Shown here piece by piece: positions 10,376 to 20,767 of a stretch of 36,096 bases of DNA. Position 1 is the first letter of the stretch; every line of letters starts with the position of its first letter. The stretch is taken from positions 1-36,096 of the forward strand of contig NW_026970603.1 in NCBI RefSeq assembly GCF_963678635.1. The letters run 5' to 3'. The DNA comes from Symsagittifera roscoffensis. Lineage: Eukaryota > Xenacoelomorpha > Acoela > Convolutidae. The notes beneath the pieces were generated by a model. It worked only from the letters and a program-made list of their open reading frames with translations. It ran no database searches and was not told the DNA's origin. The position numbers and the translations under genes are program-made.

Positions 10376-12426
10376 ATTGTGCGTTTCAGTCTAGGTTTAA
10401 GTTATAGGGTCAAACGTTTCAGTTAAAGCAAGTACAATTTCCGATCTAAAATTTATGTTCCGCAAACGGATTTGGATTAAACATCAAAAATTCATGTAGT
10501 AAAAACCAAATTCTGATACCCAAAGCCAAAAACCTGGTCTTAAATGGTAATTTTCTGTTATTTTTAGGTTTCAAAATACAAAAATTGAGTTTTTGGTCTC
10601 AAAACTGAGCTCCGGACGTCGAGTTTTAATTTTTGAGAGAAAAATAATGGTATTGAAATCCACTAAATTATTTTTAGATTTTGATTTCTAAGGCTGAACC
10701 GTACGCTTTTTTTGAAATAGTGTTTTGGTTGCAGATACAAAACTTTGCGTTTCCAGTCAACTTTTTGGGAAATTGGTAGATAATGTGAATCCTTACTTCA
10801 ACCAAAAACTACTCACCAAAAGCGAGAATGCATTTAGATAACTGAACTAATATAGAACAATGCCACACTACATAACACTAGTTCGAGAATTTCATTCTAA
10901 TTCTTCATCATTAGAATTGTGCGTTTCAGTCTAGGTTTAAGTTATAGCGTCAAACGTTTCAGTTAGAGCAAGTACAAATTCCGATCAAAAATTTATGTTC
11001 CGCAAACGGATTTGGATGAAACATCAAAATTTTAAGTAGTAAAAACCAAATTCTGATACCCAAAGCCAAAAACCTGGTCTTAAATGGTAGATTTCTGATT
11101 AATTTTAGGTTTCAAAAAACAAAAATTGAGATTTTGGTCTCTAAACTGAGCTCCGGACGTCGAGTTTTAATTTTTTAGAGAAAAATAATGGTATTGAAAT
11201 CCACTAAATTATTTTTAGAACTTGATTTCTAAGGCTGAAACGTACGCTTTTTTTGAAATAGTGTTTTTGGTTGCAGATACAAAACTTTGCATTTTCAGTC
11301 ATTTTTTTGGGAAATTGGTAGATAATGGGAATCCTTACTTCAACCAAAAACTACTCACCAAAAGCGAGAGTGCATTTAGATAACTGAACTAATATAGAAC
11401 AACGCCACACTACTTAACACTAGTTCGAGAATTTTCATTCTAATTCTTCATCATTAGAATTGTGCGTTTCAGTCTAGGTTTAAGTTATAGCGTCAAACGT
11501 TTCAGTTAGAGCAAGTACAAATTCCGATCAAAAATTTATGTTCCGCAAACGGATTTGGATTAAACATCAAAATTTTAAGTAGTAAAAGCCAAATTCTGAT
11601 ACCCAAAGCCAAAAACCTGGTCTTAAATGGTAGTTTTCTGATTAATTTTAGATTTCAAAAAACAAAAATTGAGATTTTGGTCTCTAAACTGAGCTCCGGA
11701 CGTCGAGTTTTAATTTTTTAGAGAAAAATAGGGGTATTGAAATCCACTAAATTATTTTTAGAACTTGATTTCTAAGGCTGAAACGTACGCTTTTTTTTAA
11801 AATAGTGTTTTTGGTTGCAGATACAAAACTTTGCGTTTTCAGTCATTTTTTTGGGAAATTGGTAGATAATGGGAATCCTTACTTCAACCAAAAACTACTC
11901 ACCAAAAGCGAGAGTGCATTTAGATAACTGAACTAATATAGAACAACGCCACACTACATAACACTAGTTCGAGAATTTCATTCTATTCTTCATCATTAGA
12001 ATTGTGCGTTTCAGTCTAGGTTTAAGTTATAGGGTCAAACGTTTCAGTTAAAGCAAGTGCAATTTCCGATCGAAAATTTATGTTCCGCAAACGGATTTGG
12101 ATTAAACATCAAAATTTTAATTAGTAAAAGCCAAATTCTGATACCCAAAGCCAAACACCTGGTCTTAAATGGTAGTTTTCTGTTAATTTTAGATTTCAAA
12201 ATACAAAAATTGAGTTTTTGGTCTCAAAATTGAGCTCCGGACGTCGAGTTTCAATTTTTTAGAGAAAAATAATGATATTGAAATCTACTAAATTAATTTT
12301 AGAACTTGATTTCTAAGGCTGAAACGTACGCTTTTTTTGAAATATTGTTTTTGGTTTCAGATAGAAAACTTTGCGTTTTGTGTCAACTTTTTGGGAAATT
12401 GGTAGATAATAGGAATCCTTACTTCA
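10376..12426. repeat. Tandem array, 541-bp unit, 3.8 copies
   Basis: Copies start with ATTGTGCGTTTCAGTCTAGG at 10376, 10916, 11459 and 12001, spaced 540, 543 and 542 bp. Each carries the same blocks: AAGTTATAG.GTCAAACGTTTC, TTCCGCAAACGGATTTGG, CCAAAGCCAAA.ACCTGG, CTCCGGACGTCGAGTTT, AAGGCTGAA.CGTACGC and finally CTTCAACCAAAAACTACTCA. The last copy stops at about 12426, without the final ~115 bp. Similarity is high, so the duplications look fairly recent. There is no coding frame across the unit. Confidence 0.9.
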
Positions 12427-13905
12427 CTAACCTTTTTTAAAACCTAATAACGTCCAAAAGGTTTTAGTTTGAGCTCATAACTTCACAGTTTCAGCCCAGA
12501 AAATATAGGGTTTTTGGTGGCTTAAAGTTTTGAATTTTTGGCAGTTTTTTTGCTGGAATAGACATATATTAGAGGCCTCAACATTGAATTTCATTTTCAA
12601 AACTCTAAAACCAAGTAATCATGCCATAGTTTTATTGAATCACAGTTTCAGCCCTAAAAAACTTTCGCAAACAAATTTTTAGTTTTGATGTTTTAAACTA
12701 GTTTAGAAATCTATGTTACAGAAGACCAGCTATCTAAAACTTTTTTTTTGTGGGAGTTTGAGAGAGTTTAAGTTTTTTGCTTTCATATTCCAAAAACTAA
12801 GTTTAAGAAATCAAAAGCTTAGTTTTTCTCAAAAATTTTTAGGGGTGATATGTTTCGCGCTATTAACGCGTTAGCGTAGATCTATTTTACACTAGACCAG
12901 CTATCTAAAAATTACTTTTTCTTTTTTTTTGTTGGAGTTTGAGAGAGAGTAATTTTTTTGCTTTCATATTTCAAAAATTATCAATTTCTTGGAAATGTCT
13001 ATCGTAAATGTCGACAGACTTTTTGCTCCAGGTTTCGAAGAAAGTGACGGAATATTTTAGCTCAGGTGGTTTTTTTCAGACAAATTTCACATTTTTAACT
13101 AGCCAGTACTGACAAAATTGTTTAGATCAGCCAAGAGGTATTGTTGTCCTGAGCTCACTTTCAAAAAATATATTTCACCTGTGTATTTTTTTTGTAAAAT
13201 TATGGGGTGTTAAAGATTGCCAATTTGGCCAATTTGGGACCATTAAAACGTGATATATTTTGCGCTATTAACGCGTTAGCGTAAATCTATTTAACACTAG
13301 ACCAGGTATCTAAAATCAACTTTTTTTTTGTTTGTGGGAGTTTGAGAGAGTTCAAGTTTTTGCTTTCATACTTCAAAAACTAGGTTTAAGAAATCAAAAA
13401 TTCAGATTTTCTCGAAGTTTTTTGCCTGATAAAGGATAAACAAAATATACTAAATTTTTTTGACGACTTTCGAGATCAAAAAACGCAACCTCAGCATCTA
13501 TAGTTTCAGGTTTCAGATTATAGTTTCAGTCCTAAAAAATCAAATCTTTGACAAAAAAGTTCGACAATGTTTTCAACCAACAAGAACTCATCTTGTAGTG
13601 ACTTTACTTACTTATGTACTTAAGTGAGAGCAATTGCAACTATCAATTTCGTGGAAATGTCTATCGTAAATGCCGACAGACTGTTTGTTCCAACTTTCGA
13701 AAAAAGTGACGGAATATTTGAGCTCGGGGTGGTTTTTTTCAGACAAAAGTCGAATTTTTAACTAGCCAGTATTTCATCTGAGTTTTTTTTCGTAAAGTTA
13801 TGGGGTGTTAAAGGTTGCCAATTTGGCCAAATTGGGACATTTAATGCGTGATATTTTTCGGGCTATTATTGCGTTAGCGTAGGTTTAATCGGTCTCAGAA
13901 AATGT
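12427..13905. repeat. Mosaic of repeated blocks next to array
   Basis: Several blocks recur in changing order. GTGGGAGTTTGAGAGAG with a TGCTTTCATA tail is near 12750, 12930 and 13340. CGCTATTAACGCGTTAGCGTA is near 12855 and 13262, with a diverged form near 13860. GGAAATGTCTATCGTAAATG with GACAGACT is near 12990 and 13650. GGGGTGTTAAAG with CCAATTTGGCCAA is near 13203 and 13800. This looks like an older, rearranged tandem array. No gene is seen. Confidence 0.7.
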
Positions 13906-14443
13906 TCCAAATTGATTGAGTCAGCCTATTTGTCTTAAGTGATATTTTGCTAGGAGCAAAAACTTTAACTTTGTAATATACATGGTGTGTGGTGAGATGA
14001 TAAATAAAATCTCATAAACTTTTAATATATTTTTTTTTTAAAGCGAAGGCTACTTCAAAGATTTAAAAAGGCAGTCAGAACATTCAGAGCTTTGCCCTAA
14101 TACGAGCAGAATTGTTGTGGTTTTAAACTCAATCTGCGAGTAATTTAGACTGGATTTTCTAACTGACGTCGAACAAGTTTCGATTTTTATCGTTTTCGTT
14201 ATAATATTTTTGCGAAAAATAGATTTCTTGGGTTTCCGAACTAGCTTAGTTTGATATTTATTTCAGTAGTCTTTGTGGAAAACACTTGATGAAACGACTT
14301 TGGGTATTGGGTAGTAGAGAACTGTATAATAGGAAAAAATTCCTTTTTTCTAGACAATTTCTGTTAACCTAACACAAAGCTGATAGAAATCTGTATAAGA
14401 TCATTTTCTATTAAAGACAAAATTAAATTAATGACAAAACTAT
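13906..14443. other. AT-rich intergenic DNA, no gene seen
   Basis: Nothing supportable was found. The stretch separates the mosaic repeats from the poly-C and palindrome cluster. Confidence 0.5.
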
Positions 14444-14550
14444 CCCCCCCCCCTATGGTACCTTGTACGAATTTGGTATCTTGTTACGGATATCTCCACC
14501 CCCCCCCCCTTCCCCCTATTGCAATAGGGGGGAAATTGTTAACAAGATCC
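14444..14550. repeat. Poly-C tracts and nested palindromes
   Basis: C runs lie at 14444-14453 and 14499-14509. They are followed by the perfect 20-bp palindrome CCCCCTATTGCAATAGGGGG at 14512-14531. A flanking pair (ATCTTGTTA near 14480 and TAACAAGAT near 14540) can pair around the whole region, as in a foldback or MITE end. No function is visible. Confidence 0.65.
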
Positions 14551-14799
14551 TATAAGTTTTTTTTCAATTGAATAGAAACAAGGAAATAGACAAGATTACT
14601 TTTCGAATGTGTACTATCTTTGCTGATTGATTCTTTTCAAGTGTTTAAATATTATATCAAAAAAACATTGGGTCAATTTTTGAAACTATTTTTGTATTAA
14701 TTATGCAATAAACAAATAGTTATCAGTTGTTGTTCCATCGCATTCTGAAAATTAGTTTTTTATCGCGTATGTAATTTTCATGCAAAATCAGGTTCCATG

Positions 14800-16050
14800 A
14801 CAAAGTTTGAAGCCGAATGATACTTCCTTTTGCTGGACCACCAATTTTTATCTTAACAAAATTTTAGGCGCCTTTAAGTTCAGTGTTGATTATTTTGAGT
14901 CTGCTTAACAACATGATTACATGTTTATTCATATACTAATTCCTTTTCTATATAATTTAGTGTTCAAATTCGTCTCAAATTTCAATCCAGGTGGGATCGA
15001 TTAGCCAAGTAATTTCAAGTTTCAGCAGAGTTCATTTCTATTTTTACAGGGTTCCGGATTGTAGTTGTTATGGCCTGGTAGTTTCTTTTTGAATGGCTAC
15101 CTAATTCAACACTGTACTTAAGCCTGACCACATGAAAACATTTTCTTGTCTTCTTGTGTGTTCCTTGCTTGTTTTTTTTTCATTCTCGTGAATATCATTC
15201 TTGCTGGTAGCTCAAAATTTGTATGCTCAATTGCTTTTTTCGTGTAACTGTTTCATTCCATCATAACTTTTTTTTTCATGACTCTTCTGAGATAACTCTG
15301 TAAAAGTGCCGTCATGTTTGTTGAATTCCAATGCTTTTAGCTCAGCTGTCATTTCATGAAAATATTTTTTTTTGCGGTTTTTGCAATTCTGCAAGTGATT
15401 CGACAATTATGTTTAATGGTCAATTTTAGAATATTTTTTTGCAACAAATTTGCTCATGTTGTGAACCGCTAGCTAAACAATGTTCTTTTGTAATTTCAAA
15501 CCACTTGCCCTTCAGTTTGTATTTGAAACCTGAATACTACAATCTCACACTTGTGGAAGATCTTTGCTGCTTCCATAGTTGTTTGGCAAATATCGATAAT
15601 CTTTAGAGCAAAAAAAATTGAAATTTTTGTACTCCTTCGATATTTTTTTAAGTAAATTTTGGGATATTGGGAACTCGCTCATCTTCATAACAAAATGATT
15701 GAATTCTGTCGACTGATCCATAGCTTTCAATCGACCAAGTATTTTTGAGTTCTTTCGTCAACTGCTTCTCCGTACATATTAAACCATTCAAGAGACTTTT
15801 TTTTCAAGCCATGGAATTATCTTGATTTCAGTGCTGCGTTATCTTGCTGTTGTGAGGTTGAATTTATCCTGATCAACAATTTTTATAAAATCGGAGTGGG
15901 ATTTTTTTTATCGTTCAGCAATATCAGTAAGTGCGGATTCCTTCAATTGTAAGCATTTGATGATAGCTTGTCGACCTAGTAGTTAAACTGGGATCAATCC
16001 AGTTTTTGCTGAATAGCTTTGAAGTAAACTGTGGAAGGGCGATTTAACTG
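14800..16050 (-). pseudogene. Possible decayed coding region
   Basis: On the minus strand, protein-like stretches appear in order but in different frames and with stops. Around 15960-15900 one reads QAIIKCLQLKESALTDIAER. Around 15800-15740 there is KKKSLEWFNMYGEAVDERTQ. At 15730-15545 a 61-codon frame begins KAMDQSTEFNHF. Around 15360-15240 there is FHEMTAELKALEFNKHDGTF. The composition is less biased than chance frames nearby. This could be a degraded transposase or an old multi-exon gene. I cannot assign a family, and the call is tentative. Confidence 0.3.
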
Positions 16051-16365
16051 GGGGTATAAATTTGAGTAAGTTCACATTTCGGATAGACTGAGTTTATAGC
16101 AAAAATTTTTGAAAGTTTTGCAAACAATTTCCCCAAAAATTATAGAGATGATAATCCATTATAATCAAAATAATGGGCTTTAAATTGGTTATAATCCAGT
16201 ATAAAAGATCTTAATATATTGTTTAGACGAGGAATCGATTATAACAATTGATTCTATGGTCTAAATTTGCTATTTTAATAGATTATAATGACAAATTGTA
16301 GACAAATTTTTTCATTATAATCAATTTAATCCATGAAACTCGGGTGCATGTACCGAGTCCAATGA

Positions 16366-16423
16366 TGGGATCAAGTTAACATCCCCCCAAGCTGTTCGTG
16401 GGGAGGATGTTAACTTGATCCCA
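16366..16423. repeat. Near-perfect 25-bp hairpin
   Basis: The left arm, starting TGGGATCAAGTTAACATCC, pairs with the arm at 16399-16423, starting TGGGGAGGATGTTAAC. There is about one mismatch or bulge and a roughly 9-nt loop. A smaller imperfect palindrome (CTCGG...CCGAG) lies just upstream. It may be the core of a small foldback element. Confidence 0.75.
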
Positions 16424-16485
16424 ATGCTGATTTTTCTTTAATAATTTTTCTTTTCTTCTATAAAATTGATTATAATCAAACGAGG

Positions 16486-16696
16486 CAGGGGTGGATCTAG
16501 GCGCTTCCCGTCAAAATTAGTATAGGTTGGTGCCCTAATTAGTAGAAAAATTGACTAACTTTTTAATTACAAGAAAAATTTAGGGTCAGAAAACAAGAGT
16601 GGATATCGTAACATAACACCAAAGGGGGGACACTTTGGTTGGTGAAGGGTTCGAATCCCTGAGAGGGAAGCGTACGCCCTCCTAAATCCGCCCTTG
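16486..16696. mobile_element. hAT-like MITE (copy B)
   Basis: The left end CAGGGGTGGATCTAGG and the right end CCTAAATCCGCCCTTG are inverted versions of the CAGGGGCGGATCTAGG terminal repeat. Flanks AAACGAGG and AAGCGATG agree at 6 of 8 positions, compatible with an aged 8-bp duplication. The 211-bp element is non-coding and lies in the opposite orientation to copy A. It contains AGGGTTCGAATCCCT (16646-16660), a perfect match to a pol III B box. Confidence 0.75.
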
Positions 16697-17175
16697 AAGC
16701 GATGTATTTCAGTTTCGTTTGGCTTCAAAAAGACCTTGGTTTCATTTTGTTTTCAAATTTTTATTTCTCTTTTTTCTTCTTTCGTTGTTTCTGTTGATTT
16801 ATGTTGGTTTCTCAAATTTGGTTCCAAGTCTTACTTTTGTTTCATCTGTTCTGTCAATTTTGTCTCAATCGGTTCCATAATACCGAGCGCAATAGTCATC
16901 ATAAAACAGCTGTCGAATATATTGCCTCAAACTAATAATGGACCGCTGGGGCTCATTATATAACCAGGGTAATATTATCTCCAAGGTCAATTCAAGGTCA
17001 TTTGCCAATCCACTTAGGATTTTTCTATGACGTTAAGCAAATGAATGAGCCTTATGAAACAAATATATCAACAAATAAATTGTTTAACCTAAGAATTTTG
17101 TTCGAGTTTGATAAGATTGAATCGCTATCATTTTTTTCGCAAATAAACAAACGAATCTAGCTTTTTATATTGGAA
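16697..17175. other. Intergenic region upstream of paralog 2
   Basis: This should contain the promoter and 5' UTR of the gene starting at 17176. TTTTTATATT at about 17162-17171 is TATA-like but only a few bases from the ATG, so it is an unlikely core promoter unless the leader is very short. An 89-codon frame at 16694-16963 is hydrophobic and low-complexity, and is probably chance. Confidence 0.4.
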
Positions 17176-17934
17176 ATGCAGTTTCTTAAAAGTTTACTGT
17201 TTCTTGCAACCAAATTATGCACATTTTTTGAGTATGGATTCAGTGCTGACATAATAGTCAACAACACTTACAATCCCAATTGGAACTCATTATTGTTTAT
17301 AATACCAGTACGAACACCTTTTGACGAGTATCCTTGGCTAATATGTAGTAGGTTTTCCCGCTATTATTGCCTTCATTCTTTCGAAGTCAAACACAACATT
17401 CAGAGACTGGCTTATCATTACAGGTTGAACATTTCGGCCAAAAATTACGAACAAATCTTTTCTAAAATTCAAACGATGAAAATCTTTGCCCATAAGGAAA
17501 CGTTTGAGTTGTTCGCCCCAATTTTTGACCGGCATAATTACTTCTTAGATCACAATGGTTGCTGTCTTGGGCAGTTTAGTAAATATTTCATATTCGGATT
17601 CACTCAATTGATTTTTACCCCGGCTGATTACAAGAAAAAACTAACAGATTACTCGGTACGAAAGAAGAAGTTAAACAAGATTCGGGCTTATTACTTCGAA
17701 GAATGTGATTTGAATATAATTACTCAAGTTGGTTTTGGCCGAGGAAAGTTGAGAAGGTCCAGTCATGGAACCGCCGTAATGAAACCGTTGAAAGATGTCA
17801 ATTATTTTTTGAAAGTGGGACCAAGCTGGATCATCATACCTTATCACAACCCGGGACGCTTTTTGACATTTCCTTGGTTTAAAAAGAATGTTATGTGTCA
17901 AGAACAACCTTGGATTTGCGAAGAAAGTGCCTAA
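17176..17934 (+). CDS. Secreted cysteine-rich protein, paralog 2
   Basis: Single-exon gene of 252 residues. The first ATG is at 17176 in a GAAATG context. A signal peptide occupies about residues 1-24 (LKSLLFLATKL core, FSA near the cleavage site). A sequon NNT at Asn29 matches the position of NST in paralog 1, and a second sequon (NIS) lies in the variable middle. Seven mature-region cysteines align one to one with paralog 1: PW..C, YYCL, GCC, ECDLNI, MCQ and PWIC. The most conserved blocks are RYYCL, LNIITQVGFGRGKLRR, FLTFPWFK and the C-terminal CQEQPWIC. The stretch of about 45 residues after YYCL is poorly conserved among paralogs and coincides with the intron site of paralog 3. Function is unknown; extracellular or secretory-pathway location is inferred. 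No clear AATAAA follows within about 100 bp. Confidence 0.85.
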   Translation: MQFLKSLLFLATKLCTFFEYGFSADIIVNNTYNPNWNSLLFIIPVRTPFDEYPWLICSRFSRYYCLHSFEVKHNIQRLAYHYRLNISAKNYEQIFSKIQTMKIFAHKETFELFAPIFDRHNYFLDHNGCCLGQFSKYFIFGFTQLIFTPADYKKKLTDYSVRKKKLNKIRAYYFEECDLNIITQVGFGRGKLRRSSHGTAVMKPLKDVNYFLKVGPSWIIIPYHNPGRFLTFPWFKKNVMCQEQPWICEESA

Positions 17935-18502
17935 AAATACTGCTAACAGAAAAATTGTTAAAGTTAAAACAACTTAATTCTCGTAATAATTCATACAATT
18001 TCAATAATGATTGATGCAAAGCAGGTTTAGGATGCAGTAGCAAACTCCCCCTCCCCTCCCCAGCCCCAAACTCTAGGAGTTTTATCCCCTTTTGGCTCCG
18101 ATTTCGGCAGAAACATCCTAAATTAATTGTCGAAAGGCTTTTGGTGCTAATAGGTACTAGCTTTCAGAAAAGAGCGCATCAAAAAAAACTGTTTTGCAAG
18201 TGCTCATAAATGGCGTTGGTTTTTTTATGAAGCAAAAAGTTTTCTCGTTTGCTCATGTATTCCAAAGAAAGACAGAAATATTTCTTACGGTTTATTTTAT
18301 ATGAAGATCTGTGATATGCTCGGATGACCCGAACAAAAGTCCACCATTAGTCCTCTAAAATCCCTTATAGGGGGCGGATATTGGCTCCAAAACGCCCTAT
18401 TTCTGGTACCAGAAAAGTGGATCTAGATTTTGCCCTAGCAGTTGAATTACTTTTTCAAACCATTTTTAGTCAGACTTTCTAGTGAGATGATATGAACATT
18501 AC
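17935..18502. other. 3' flank of paralog 2, C-rich patch
   Basis: No gene is seen. C-rich runs at about 18040-18110 resemble the C-rich patch 3' of paralog 1, hinting that flanking DNA may be shared between the two loci, although the sequences do not align well by eye. Confidence 0.4.
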
Positions 18503-18840
18503 GAGGCTAAATTGTGCACTGGATACATACTTGTGTATCTGTATGTGCACCAGGATTCCAGAGAGAAATCTTTGAACAAGTTTCAAAATATAAGTGGATT
18601 CCTTTTACAAAATTGCCAGAGGTCCCTCGTAGAAATGCTTGTAACTTTAATTTTGTCGAAACAATTGTTGTGTCGCGGATTCCATTACAAGCGAATGTAG
18701 CTAGTTGTTCTGGATTGCGCAAAACATAAATAAAATCCGCAAGTGTTAGTGGAAACCGCAAAGTTTGTAAGCGGAGTCCGCAAATGTAAGCGGATTGCGC
18801 AAATTGTGAGTGGATTCCGAATTTCGCTTATTTTTGAACT
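18503..18840. mobile_element. Dispersed GTAAGTGG-type element, second copy
   Basis: It begins ATTACGAGGCTAAA and repeats the block order of the 6842 element: a CCAGGATTCCAGAGAGAAAT block, TAAGTGGATTCC, TTTTGTCG, then GCGAATGTAGCTAGTTGTTC. It ends in tandem units of the type GTAAGCGGATTGCGCAAATT. It lies about 570 bp after the stop of paralog 2, against about 890 bp for the equivalent element after paralog 1. Short overlapping open frames here arise from the repeats. Confidence 0.65.
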
Positions 18841-19120
18841 TGCAATTGAACAATTGAAATCTAGAGCTGGAATTCGTATCTTTAGCAAAGCGGAATATAA
18901 AAGAAAGAACTTAATTACGGTCGGCGGTTTCCACAAACAAATTTTAAAACATTAGGTAACTGAATTGGTGGATGTCAACATTTTCATTTGGCATACATAT
19001 CCTAGCCAGCAATTTTCGGGATCATAGGTTTGGAAGCAAGACAGCGAGTAATTTAATTATTTGGAATAAATGGGTTGAGTGTTTGAAAACACAGCGCACA
19101 GCATATCACCGATTGATGTC

Positions 19121-19151
19121 AGTATTTGGGTTTCAACTAATCCCAAATACT
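19121..19151. repeat. 10-bp perfect inverted repeat
   Basis: AGTATTTGGG at 19121-19130 pairs perfectly with CCCAAATACT at 19142-19151 across an 11-nt loop. It precedes a run of short units containing GCAGTATTTGA. Confidence 0.6.
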
Positions 19152-19174
19152 GATCTATTTGGTGGAGAAAAATT

Positions 19175-19295
19175 TTAAATCATGAAGGCAGTTTTTGTGA
19201 TGAGATGATAGAGTGAATTCAAGTCATGAGTGCAGTATTTGAGATTAGTCGAGCGTGAAATCAAACCATGAGGGCAGTATTTGAAATGGGATGAA
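19175..19295. repeat. Short tandem units with GCAGTATTTGA
   Basis: Three successive segments carry TCATGA.GGCAGT.TTTG or TCATGAGTGCAGTATTTGAG, spaced about 43-46 bp. A related motif, TTAGTGCAGTATTTGA, recurs near 22908-22960. Confidence 0.5.
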
Positions 19296-19299
19296 AACA

Positions 19300-19854
19300 C
19301 ATCCAATGTACACCCTGGATACTACTATGATGGAGTGGTCGCTCGAAAGAGAAATTAGAATAGACAGGTTCCGCATGCACATAACATGTAATAATTTGAA
19401 AAACAATTTGTGTATAGCATATTCACTTCAAAATTCTCGCGAAATATGTTGGGTCAAAAATGTAATGATTATACTGTTCATATCAAAAAAAATCGCTTCA
19501 GCTGATTTTAGGATTTAACAACCATAATTAGTATAACCTATTTTTCATCAAGTTCCAATTTTATCGTTTTCTTTAAAAAGCACCTTCAAAAACGGTGAGC
19601 GAGTAGGTTTTAGGTAAAATAGTTTAAAAACGTTTGTTCCGACACGACTAACTTACAATTACTTCACATTTTTGGAGCTCTAATTGACTTAATCTCAAAG
19701 CACTTGGTGATTTTAAGGGGACGACTCTAACAACAAGAAAACCCTTTGTAATAGTTCAATTTTTGATATCATATGTCACTAAAAAGTGCATAATTGTGAA
19801 AAAAAATGATTTTGGAGGATTCGAAATCAAAATTGTTTTCACTGAAAAACAACT
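19300..19854. other. AT-rich intergenic DNA, no gene seen
   Basis: No supportable gene or clear repeat was found. A 75-codon plus frame at 19291-19518 lacks any recognisable feature. Confidence 0.5.
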
Positions 19855-19936
19855 CGAGAGAGATGGAATTCGAACCCACGCAAGGAGACCGTGTTGGATA
19901 CGCTGTCCAAAGCCTTAACCACTCGGCCACCCTGTC
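19855..19936 (-). tRNA. tRNA-Ser-like gene or pseudogene
   Basis: The 82-nt minus-strand sequence folds as a class II tRNA. The acceptor stem GACAGGG/CTCTCTC has one mismatch and one G-U. The D arm contains a perfect A box, TGGCCGAGTGG. The anticodon stem is TTGGA/TCCAA, followed by a long variable arm and the T arm GTGGG-TTCGAAT-TCCAT. A T5 run about 8 nt past the 3' end fits a pol III terminator. The overall pattern is tRNA-Ser. The anticodon loop is CAGCGTA: position 33 is A instead of the universal U, and the nominal anticodon is GCG (19901-19903) rather than a serine anticodon. The acceptor mismatch, missing U33 and weak variable-arm pairing suggest a decayed tRNA-Ser(GCT) copy. Confidence 0.7.
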
Positions 19937-19939
19937 TTA

Positions 19940-20424
19940 GAAACAGCATAACGCAAGCAAAACTGAACGAACGATATATTGAATCAGATTATATCAAAAC
20001 CTTTCAGACTGACATCTAAACTCTAGCTTCTATGAACTATAAGTTAGCTAGGGATCCGGCAAAAAAGACAAATGCGAAATTAATCAAAACTGAAACAGAT
20101 GTATTCAGAAAAATCTCTGAAAATGGATAAAATAGACGGATCAGTACGAATGTCGGTACAATGTTGATAGAGGGATCCTGTTTTGCCAGGTTGTTTCTGG
20201 ACACACTTGTGGGTTCTTCGATCGAAAACTAGGTTTTTAATGTCAGAATACCAATTTTTTGAAGTTAAGCATAAAACCTCATAAGTGTCTAACTAAAAAA
20301 AAAATTATCCCGTCCCAAGTAACAGTTGGATTTTGCTCAAGTTTTACCAGGGTGTTTGCATGGGAAAATTATTGGGATCTGTGATCAAGAAAACTTAAGG
20401 CTGTTTATTTTTTTTGCTGTTTCA
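19940..20424. other. AT-rich intergenic DNA, no gene seen
   Basis: Nothing supportable was found between the tRNA-like sequence and the duplicated blocks that follow. Confidence 0.5.
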
Positions 20425-20720
20425 GATGTTGGTTTGCTCCGCAGTTTTTCAGCATAGCATGGTTACAAGGCTTTTTATCGATTTTCAATTAATGCTGTAG
20501 GAACTTTTTTTGCATATAAGAAAAAATGAGAAGATTGGTTTTCGTTAAAAAAACTGAAATTTTCATTGTCCGGGAAACGAGGTCAATCTTGGTCTGTTTT
20601 TTAAGATTATTTTTCCAATTTTCTGTTTTTTAACTAAAGCAATGTTTTCAGAATATTAGTTAAAATCACCAAACAACCATTTTAGAGTAGGTCAGAGTTT
20701 AAAATTGATTTTTGGTTGTT
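20425..20720. repeat. Duplicated block, copy 1
   Basis: The block from GATGTTGGTTTGCTCCGCAG through GTAGGTCAGAGTTTAAAATT is repeated at about 21040-21340 with moderate divergence. The shared internal pieces are TTCAGCATAGCAT, GGGAAACGA.GTCAAT and TTGGTCTGTTTTTTAAGA. The two copies lie about 615 bp apart in direct orientation. Confidence 0.75.
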
Positions 20721-20767
20721 TCAATTGTTTTTCAAATGTTAAAAAATGAGATACAGTAAGGGAAAGG

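Noticed and set aside
16694-16963. 89-codon hydrophobic plus-strand frame
   Set aside because: It starts without ATG at the edge of a MITE, is built of Phe/Ser/Val-rich low-complexity sequence, and has no paralog.
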